A stretch of 64,000 nucleotides of DNA from PVC group bacterium (GTDB lineage: Bacteria > Verrucomicrobiota > Kiritimatiellia > UBA8416). Made by a program: the position numbers and the translations under genes. Position 1 is the first letter of the stretch. Each line of letters opens with the position of its first letter. Below the pieces are notes generated by a model. The model was not told where the DNA came from, did no database searches, and was given only the letters and a program-made list of their open reading frames with translations. The stretch is taken from contig PXBF01000029.1 of NCBI GenBank assembly GCA_003567005.1, positions 45,575 to 109,574 on the forward strand. Reading direction: 5' to 3'. This document shows positions 57,734 to 64,000 of this stretch, one piece after another.

Positions 57734-59092
57734 TCAACAGTTAAAATACAACTCATACTCTTCCGGCGTAGGGGCATGATATACATGTGCAGCTTCATTA
57801 CGCTTTATGGATATCCATAAACGGATCAGATCATCTGCAAAAATCGGATTTAAGTAATCATGATCAGACTCCAAACCATCCAGCACCGCATGCAGATTAA
57901 GAGGAAAACGCTTATGCCCTGCTTGCTCGGCATCCGTATACCCCATACGCTCTGGATCGAGCTTTCGCTCAATGCCATCCAAACCCGCCAAAAGCATTGC
58001 GGCTAGCATGAAATGACAATTCGCCGTAGCATCGCCCGTCCGGTACTCAATGCGTTCCTCACCACGCCCCAAATAACCCGGGACCCGGACAGATGCCTCC
58101 CGGGACGCTTTCGCCAAAGTCGCACAAACCGGCGCTTCATACCCCGGCACCAACCGTTTATAAGAATTCGTGCTGGGATTCGAAAAGGCAAGCAGGGACC
58201 CGGACAAACTATGCGCTAACAACCCTGCCGTATAATGCAAAGCCGTATCACTTAAACCAAACATCTCCTCTCCCGGAAAAATCGATACTCCAGCCTTCTC
58301 CAGGAATTGGTGCACATGCATCCCATTACCCGGTGTTTTGTTGATCGGCTTGGGCATAAACGTAACAAATACATTGTTTTCCTTGGCTATATTTCGAATC
58401 ACCCATTTCGCTATTGCTACCTTGTCAGCAGCTTCAGCGGCAGGTAAGAAATCAAACTCTAACTCCAGTTGTGCAGCCCCAACCTCATGGTGATGATACT
58501 TCACAGGAACACCAATAGCCGAAAGGGCTTCGACCATCTTATTACGCAAATCAAAGTAACGGTCATCTGGATAGCTGCGATGATAACCACGGTGAATATT
58601 GAAACGAGGCAAATCATAATAATCCGGACCAATCCCCTCGGCACTTTGAACCCGGAAATATGCGTGTGCAAAATCTGTAGCGTAATTCACATCTTCCAAC
58701 ACATGAAATTCCAACTCCATCAACACGCGAACTTCATCCGCAATCCCTTTGCTCCGAAACAAATCAACGGTATCGGAAATAATATTGCGAGGATAATGAA
58801 CAAATACGGATCCATCCATGGCACGCACATTGCAGAGCGCATGCAAAATCACGCCATCAGGACGTTGCTCGGCAAAAGCCGTTGCCATATCTGGGATGGC
58901 CACCATATCGGACTGCTTGACGTCCGCAAACCCATAGTTGGATGCGTCAAAACCAATGCCCTCACGCAGTACTTTCTCTGAAATATAGCCCTTAGGAATG
59001 GTCACGGACCGAATACTGCCGTATATGTCGAGCATCATAAAATCTAAATAGTCAATCTGATCCAAATCACCATTAAAGGAAAAGAATTTCAT
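57734..59092 (-). CDS. glnA: Glutamine synthetase (type I, no adenylylation motif)
   Basis: 452 residues. It makes glutamine from glutamate, ammonium and ATP. Metal-site motifs: MELEFH (Glu), HHEVGAAQLE (two Glu), GNGMHVHQ (His), the loop NSYKRLVPGYEAP and the Arg/Glu block RIEYRTGDATANCHF. The C-terminal segment where enteric enzymes carry the adenylylated Tyr (NLYDLPP) instead reads FPLNLHAVLDGLESD, so this enzyme is not regulated that way. The ATG at 59092 is preferred over a TTG three codons earlier. It slightly overlaps a small upstream ORF. Confidence 0.92.
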   Translation of the reverse strand: MKFFSFNGDLDQIDYLDFMMLDIYGSIRSVTIPKGYISEKVLREGIGFDASNYGFADVKQSDMVAIPDMATAFAEQRPDGVILHALCNVRAMDGSVFVHYPRNIISDTVDLFRSKGIADEVRVLMELEFHVLEDVNYATDFAHAYFRVQSAEGIGPDYYDLPRFNIHRGYHRSYPDDRYFDLRNKMVEALSAIGVPVKYHHHEVGAAQLELEFDFLPAAEAADKVAIAKWVIRNIAKENNVFVTFMPKPINKTPGNGMHVHQFLEKAGVSIFPGEEMFGLSDTALHYTAGLLAHSLSGSLLAFSNPSTNSYKRLVPGYEAPVCATLAKASREASVRVPGYLGRGEERIEYRTGDATANCHFMLAAMLLAGLDGIERKLDPERMGYTDAEQAGHKRFPLNLHAVLDGLESDHDYLNPIFADDLIRLWISIKRNEAAHVYHAPTPEEYELYFNC

Positions 59093-59405
59093 CCTCGCCA
59101 AGGCCTTTCTTTAGCTTACGTTGTTGAACAGAGGCCCCACGCAAAGCGCTGCTACCATCACCATAAGAGGCAGCGCTTACGGGTACCGGTTTGTATGGAA
59201 TAACCAAGCGATGGCATCTGTTACGTTCGTAACGGACCAGCATTTCCAGCACCCGCCCCGATTGCCCACCACAGATGTCTACCACGCAAAAAGGTTCTAC
59301 ATTTTTACCGGCAACAGATAAAGCAATATTTGCAGAGGACGGAACCATTCGCTGAAAACCACAGCCAACTCCCGTCAGGAGCAAAAGCCAAACCCAACGG
59401 AACAA
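59073..59405 (-). CDS. Small lipoprotein-like protein upstream of glnA (TTG start, uncertain)
   Basis: 110 residues. The N-terminus FRWVWLLLLTGVGCGF is a hydrophobic segment ending in a weak lipobox-like GVGC. The rest is not recognised and includes two further Cys. It starts at TTG, without a good Shine-Dalgarno, just after a TGA-TAG pair in frame, and ends 20 bp inside the glnA start. The signal-like N-terminus and tight position are the main support; it could be a real gene or a chance frame. Confidence 0.4.
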   Translation of the reverse strand: MFRWVWLLLLTGVGCGFQRMVPSSANIALSVAGKNVEPFCVVDICGGQSGRVLEMLVRYERNRCHRLVIPYKPVPVSAASYGDGSSALRGASVQQRKLKKGLGEDEILFL

Positions 59406-59440
59406 ATCAAACGTTTGAGCCTGCTTCTATCATCCAAGGC

Positions 59441-59470
59441 ATCGTAACGACATAACAGCGCCTTTCTCAA
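59441..59470 (-). promoter_or_regulatory. Possible promoter upstream of the small ORF and glnA
   Basis: Minus strand: TTGAGA (59465-59470), an 18-bp spacer and TACGAT (59441-59446). Each hexamer matches four or five of six consensus bases. No TGGC-N7-TTGC sigma-54 site was found here, unlike upstream of amtB. Confidence 0.35.
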
Positions 59471-59585
59471 AGAAAAAAAGTAAATAAATCGCAACTTGCG
59501 CGAAGCCAGACATCTAGTTTAGTCTTTCATCTTACGCGTAGCTTTTCTCCCAATTCAGCAAGTCGGCAAGTACAACGAGGCGTTC

Positions 59586-62500
59586 TTGAGCACGAAATCG
59601 GTCAAAAACTGGATAGTTGCTACACTCTTTTGCCTCATTATAGCTGCATCCGCATTGTGCGCCATCATATGGGCTAAAACGATTGACCGACAAATGCGCG
59701 AAAATCTTATTAAAAAGGCCGATCTGATTGCCCAAACCATCCATACAGACCGTATACAACAACTTACCGCGACAGATGCAGACCTTGTAAACCCTGAATA
59801 TTTGCGCATGAAGCAACAGTTAGCTGTCGCTCGGTCAATGCTGCAGCATTGCCGCTTTATATATCTGATGGGACAAACGGTGGACGATACCGTATATATC
59901 TTCATCGACAGCGAACCTGCAGGTGCTGAGGATGAATCGCCTCCCGGACAGATTTATCATGAGGTGCCCGATGAATTCCTACAAGCCTTTGCAACACGGC
60001 AAGCACAAGTAGTGGGACCGATTACCGACCGCTGGGGTAAGCGGGTAACCGCATTGATTCCCCTAAAGGCACACGCAATAGAAGAACCTGCAGTCATGCT
60101 GGGAGTAGATATAGATGCGCAACATTGGCAATCCCAGATATTCCTGCAGGCCGGTATTCCAGCGATCGCCCTTGCTCTTGCGCTCTTTACCATACTCCTT
60201 ATCAGTGTAGTCGCGTTTCAAAAGCGTAACCGATATGCAGGCAGATTACCATTAGGGTTACAATACATGGAGTCAGGTATTGTCTTCTCGGTAGGCATCG
60301 TTCTTACGCTCTTTCTCGCAATAATCATGCACCAGCGGTCACATTATACCCAAATGACAGCTTTCCGTCAGTTGGCCGTGAGTCAGACTGCCGCGCTCGT
60401 GGACTTTTTTGATACCCTACAGCATACCGAGCTCGAAAGCCTCGCAAAATTCCATCAAACCACCGACGATGTTACCGAAGAGAAATTTCGTATCTTTACG
60501 CGATACCTACGACGCAACCCCGCCCTGTATTCATGGGCATGGTTGCAGCCCGTGTCTCACAAGGACCTGCCAGACTTTGAACAATCCGCCCGACGATCAG
60601 GCCTCTCTGACTTTATAGTGTGGGCATTGGATGAAGACGGCAACCACAGGCCTGCTCCACAGCGCGATGTGCACTATGTATTGTCCCGGCTCGAACCCAT
60701 ACGCGATGACAAATCTTCACTAGGATTCGATCTCGCCTCTGATCCCGTCAGAAGGGAAGCCATTAAGGAAGCCATTCAAACAAGATTAACGACAGCGACG
60801 AATCCCATTCAACTGATGCTGTCCGACCAAGACCCCGCCAGCCCCAGCATGATTGTTATGCGCCCGGTGTTTCGCTCCCCACAAAGTCAAGACCCTCTGG
60901 GCATCGCCGCAGCGGCCTTGCGAATGGCTGATGCATTACAGGCAACCCAAACGGATGATATGATCCAGACAACCTTACAACTTGCTCGCGAAGATGGCAC
61001 CCTCATACCGCTTCATACCCTAATATATGACACACAAGCACGCTCCCAACCGTACCGTATCTCAAGACCTATTTTTGCTTTCGGCAGAACCTTTATTGTA
61101 TCCTCTCATCCTAGCCCTACCTTGCTCCGCTTGTACCCTGCAAGAGGCGGACTCATAACCGCCTTACTAGGCCTGACGATCAGCACACTGCTTGCACTAT
61201 GTGCCAGCATGGCACAGCGACGCGCTCACACCTTACAACGCCTCGTCGAAGAACGCACCTCTGACTTGTTGCACGACATCGAACAAAGAAAAGAACTGGA
61301 AGCCCAACTGCAAACGCAGAATAGTATTCTACGCACGGAGCAAGCAGTATCACCCGATGCGATTTTGGTCGTTGATGAATCCGATCAAATCATCTCCTGC
61401 AACCAGCACTTTTCCGATCTTTGTGGCATCCCACGTGAGGAACTCCTGCAAAGAGCGTCCTGCGATACCCTCCCACGTATTCTGGATAAAATCGAAGATC
61501 CAAACAAATTCGTTGCGCGTATCCAGGATCTCAACCAGAGCAGGCTTATTGAAGAACATGAGGAAATCATATGCAGAAATGGCATGATCCTCGAACGATT
61601 TTCCTACCCGATTATAACGGACGCCGGAAGCTATCATGGAAGGGCCTGGTATTACCGCAACATCACCAACCAGAAACGGCAGGAACAATACTCGGAACTC
61701 AGTCGAAATATTCTGGAAATTCTCAATACATCGATAGACTTTTTTGAGTCCGCAAATATCATCATAAACGAAATCAAAAAACAAACGGGCATCGATGCGG
61801 TGGGAATCCGCCTGCAACAAGAGGAAGATTTCCCTTATATTGCACAAGTAGGATTATCAGACGAATTTGTCGATGCAGAATATTCCCTCATTGAAAAAGA
61901 TAGGCATGGCGATGTTTGTCGTAATCCGGACGGTACTCCTTGTCTGGAATGCACCTGCGGAATGGTCTTATCAGGCGAAACGGACCCTTCTAATCCCCTT
62001 TTCACCGCACGCGGAAGTGCGTGGACCAATAACGCCCTACCATTCCTAGACCTACCCCAAGAGCAAGATCCAAGACACAACCCACGTAACACCTGCATTC
62101 ACCAAGGATATAAATCCATTGCACTGATTCCGATTCGAACGACCAACCAAATCGTGGGGATCCTGCATCTGAATGACCACCGCGAAAATAGATTCACACC
62201 AGAAATCATCGATATTCTCGAGAATATCTCCATACACCTCGGATCGGCCCTCATGCGCAAACAGGTCGAAGATCAACTGGCGCAAAACGAAGCACGATTG
62301 AACCTACTCTTCAGCGAATCCCCCGTTTCAATCATGGTCCATGACAAGGACACGGGCGCTGTTATCGATGCGAACAAAACCGCATGGCTCTCTTACGGCT
62401 ATCAATCGCTTGAAGAACTGCTACAAGCGAATATCTGGTGTGATCCTCCCTACTCCCAGAAAGATGTTCAACAATGGAACCACAAAGCGGTAACAGAAGG

Positions 62501-63800
62501 GGAACAACGCTTTGAATGGATGAGCAGAAAAAAAGATGGCACCATATTCTGGGAAGTCGTAGCTCTCAGAAAAATTACGTTCAATGGCGTCACGCGCGTT
62601 CTCGCAACGGCTACCGACATTACGCAACAGAAACAGGCCGAAGAAGATCGCGAAGCATTACAACGCCAGCTTCTGCAGGCTCAGAAATTGGAGTCCATCG
62701 GTCGTCTGGCCGGAGGAGTCGCCCATGACTTCAACAACATGCTGCAAGCCATTATCGGTAATACCGAACTTGCGCTCGAACATATCACACCCCAAGAGGA
62801 TATACATACCGACCTTCAGGAAATACGAAAATGTGCACAACGCTCAACCGATTTAACGCGACAACTATTGGCCTTTGCACGACAACAAACCATCGCCCCA
62901 AAAGTCATAGATATTAACGAAACCTTGGAAAGCATGTTCAACATGCTACGCCGTCTGATTGGCGAAAACGTCAAACTGACCTGGCTCCCGGGAAAGAACC
63001 TTCCTACTATCATGTTTGATCCTGCACAAATCGACCAGATTCTCGTTAACCTTTGCATTAATGCTTGCGATGCCATGACTAACAATGGACATATTACAAT
63101 TAAAACAGAACGCATCGAATTAACAGCAAGCGACCGAATAGACACCGAAGAGCACATACAAGGGGACTATATCATGCTCTCCGTTAGTGATAACGGACAC
63201 GGGATGGATACAGAAACTCTCAATCAAGTCTTTGAGCCTTTCTTTACGACGAAAAAAACAGGTGAAGGCACCGGTCTCGGACTGCCTTCTGTTTACGGTG
63301 CCGTCAAACAGAATCATGGTATGATCAAGATAGAAAGCGAAGTCAATAAAGGGACCTGCGTAAAGATCCTTATACCGGCAAGCACACAACCATGCCCTCC
63401 AAAACAAGAAGAAACGGCAAGCAACATTCCCACAGGCGCTGGCACCATTTTGCTCGTAGAAGATGACCGAACCATTCTCAGCCTCACAAAGAGGCTCCTC
63501 GTCAAACTCGGCTATACCGTTATAACGGCTCAGAATCCCATCGATGCGATAAAATACGCCGACGAGCACGACGAAAACATAGATCTGCTCATCACCGATG
63601 TAATCATGCCTGATATGAATGGGCGCGAGTTGGCAAATACCATTCTATCGAAATACACGCAAATGAAAGTGCTATTCATGTCCGGGTATACCGCCGACAT
63701 TATCTCTCAACAGGGGATCATGAGCCAGGATACGTACTTCCTGCAAAAACCTTTTTCCAGGAAAGAGCTCTCCGAAGCATTGCAACATGCACTGGAGTAA
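59586..63800 (+). CDS. Hybrid sensor histidine kinase/response regulator (CHASE-PAS-GAF-PAS-HisKA-HATPase-REC)
   Basis: 1404 residues. Membrane helices: residues about 10-30, 187-212, 228-250 and 528-550. A periplasmic domain of about 150 residues lies between the first two. A CHASE domain (about 253-460) lies outside, between the third and fourth. Then come PAS (about 580), GAF (about 700-890, with the Cys-rich CRNPDGTPCLECTCGM), PAS (about 905) and HisKA with GRLAGGVAHDFNNML (phospho-His 1047). HATPase motifs include NACDAM, DNGHGM and GEGTGLGL. The REC domain starts at about 1287, with phospho-acceptor Asp 1338 in ITDVIMPDMNG. The start is TTG behind GAGG; the first membrane helix would be lost with any later ATG. 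The signal it senses and its output partner are unknown. Confidence 0.9.
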   Translation: MSTKSVKNWIVATLFCLIIAASALCAIIWAKTIDRQMRENLIKKADLIAQTIHTDRIQQLTATDADLVNPEYLRMKQQLAVARSMLQHCRFIYLMGQTVDDTVYIFIDSEPAGAEDESPPGQIYHEVPDEFLQAFATRQAQVVGPITDRWGKRVTALIPLKAHAIEEPAVMLGVDIDAQHWQSQIFLQAGIPAIALALALFTILLISVVAFQKRNRYAGRLPLGLQYMESGIVFSVGIVLTLFLAIIMHQRSHYTQMTAFRQLAVSQTAALVDFFDTLQHTELESLAKFHQTTDDVTEEKFRIFTRYLRRNPALYSWAWLQPVSHKDLPDFEQSARRSGLSDFIVWALDEDGNHRPAPQRDVHYVLSRLEPIRDDKSSLGFDLASDPVRREAIKEAIQTRLTTATNPIQLMLSDQDPASPSMIVMRPVFRSPQSQDPLGIAAAALRMADALQATQTDDMIQTTLQLAREDGTLIPLHTLIYDTQARSQPYRISRPIFAFGRTFIVSSHPSPTLLRLYPARGGLITALLGLTISTLLALCASMAQRRAHTLQRLVEERTSDLLHDIEQRKELEAQLQTQNSILRTEQAVSPDAILVVDESDQIISCNQHFSDLCGIPREELLQRASCDTLPRILDKIEDPNKFVARIQDLNQSRLIEEHEEIICRNGMILERFSYPIITDAGSYHGRAWYYRNITNQKRQEQYSELSRNILEILNTSIDFFESANIIINEIKKQTGIDAVGIRLQQEEDFPYIAQVGLSDEFVDAEYSLIEKDRHGDVCRNPDGTPCLECTCGMVLSGETDPSNPLFTARGSAWTNNALPFLDLPQEQDPRHNPRNTCIHQGYKSIALIPIRTTNQIVGILHLNDHRENRFTPEIIDILENISIHLGSALMRKQVEDQLAQNEARLNLLFSESPVSIMVHDKDTGAVIDANKTAWLSYGYQSLEELLQANIWCDPPYSQKDVQQWNHKAVTEGEQRFEWMSRKKDGTIFWEVVALRKITFNGVTRVLATATDITQQKQAEEDREALQRQLLQAQKLESIGRLAGGVAHDFNNMLQAIIGNTELALEHITPQEDIHTDLQEIRKCAQRSTDLTRQLLAFARQQTIAPKVIDINETLESMFNMLRRLIGENVKLTWLPGKNLPTIMFDPAQIDQILVNLCINACDAMTNNGHITIKTERIELTASDRIDTEEHIQGDYIMLSVSDNGHGMDTETLNQVFEPFFTTKKTGEGTGLGLPSVYGAVKQNHGMIKIESEVNKGTCVKILIPASTQPCPPKQEETASNIPTGAGTILLVEDDRTILSLTKRLLVKLGYTVITAQNPIDAIKYADEHDENIDLLITDVIMPDMNGRELANTILSKYTQMKVLFMSGYTADIISQQGIMSQDTYFLQKPFSRKELSEALQHALE

Positions 63801-64000
63801 GAAGCAAACATGCTATGTCCGCAACGCCCGACCCTCCAATACCAGACATGCATATCGTCTGTATTAACCCGCATATCTCATACCACCTTCTACAACTTTC
63901 CGGTATAAACCGCCCACCGACCTTGTGTCGGTGGAGGTAAACGTTGCGGTAAAGCTGCTGGCATCTCTCAACTTTCTTCACCACCGACGTCCCGACTCTC
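63801..64000. other. Intergenic end of window with an element-end-like sequence
   Basis: 200 bp with no supportable complete gene. CCCGCATATCTCA at 63868-63880 matches 13 bases of the terminal repeat of the element at 46160-46341, and CCACCGAC...GTCGGTGG forms a hairpin at about 63914-63933. The sequence may be the end of a longer element that continues past the window, or an unrelated regulatory region. Reading frames here gave no recognised protein. Confidence 0.4.

Noticed and set aside
59406..59585. Sigma-54 promoter for glnA
   Set aside because: TGGCTTCGCGCAAGTTGC has the right ends but the spacing is three bases too long.
63718..63984. Minus-strand frame at the window end as a transposase
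   Set aside because: The translation gave no transposase motif and overlaps the kinase 3' end; only the repeat-like 13-mer is supported.
1..64000. CRISPR arrays, riboswitches, rRNA genes, prophage
   Set aside because: No spaced direct repeats, recognised riboswitch cores, rRNA sequence or phage genes were seen on reading both strands.

Overview
The window looks like chromosomal DNA of a Gram-negative bacterium of the PVC superphylum (Planctomycetota-Verrucomicrobiota-Chlamydiota). A Kiritimatiellota- or Lentisphaerota-like member is my best guess, but this is inference. The grounds are an uninterrupted ribosomal supercluster that lacks rpmD (L30) and has no rpsD, infA or adk in its usual place; outer-membrane-type barrel proteins and lipoproteins; GYF_2 and UroD-like methyltransferase families; and sigma-54 regulation. 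No phage, plasmid, CRISPR or rRNA genes were seen.

Layout. 1-3.9 kb: the 3' end of a beta-barrel protein, convergent with ilvD and an M23 peptidase. 4.1-33.7 kb: one minus-strand block running tRNA-Thr, tuf, rpmG, tRNA-Trp, secE, nusG, rplKAJL, rpoBC, rpsLG, fusA, rpsJ, then the S10/spc/alpha genes down to rplQ and a terminator. 33.8-38 kb: a small unknown gene, a COG0731 radical SAM protein, a 2[4Fe-4S] ferredoxin, a phosphoesterase, and a beta-phosphoglucomutase fused to a CBM9-like domain. 38-44 kb: a nitrogen-response locus (amtB-glnK-torF) behind a near-consensus sigma-54 promoter, divergent from a NifA-type GAF-AAA-Fis activator, which is followed by a GYF_2/coiled-coil/TM/OmpA protein. 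44-49 kb: YchJ, an unknown gene, an inositol-phosphatase family enzyme, two abutting miniature mobile or fold-back elements, a TPR lipoprotein, CvpA and a DUF6941-like protein. 49-53 kb: der, plsC and dnaG on the minus strand. 53-59.4 kb: a DUF3127 protein, glutamine-dependent NAD synthetase, a UroD-family methyltransferase, a protein methyltransferase, glutamine synthetase and a small lipoprotein-like ORF. 59.6-63.8 kb: a 1404-residue CHASE/PAS/GAF hybrid histidine kinase. The last 200 bp carry a sequence resembling the ends of the fold-back element.

How it fits together. The ribosomal block is an almost complete transcription and translation operon set. The nitrogen locus is the most coherent accessory system: ammonium channel, PII protein, putative porin, sigma-54 promoter and a divergent activator. 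Both its PII protein (no Tyr51) and the glutamine synthetase nearby (no adenylylation motif) lack the enteric covalent-modification sites, so nitrogen signalling here probably runs by ligand binding and sigma-54 transcription. Several genes start with TTG or GTG behind a strong Shine-Dalgarno sequence, and starts were chosen accordingly.
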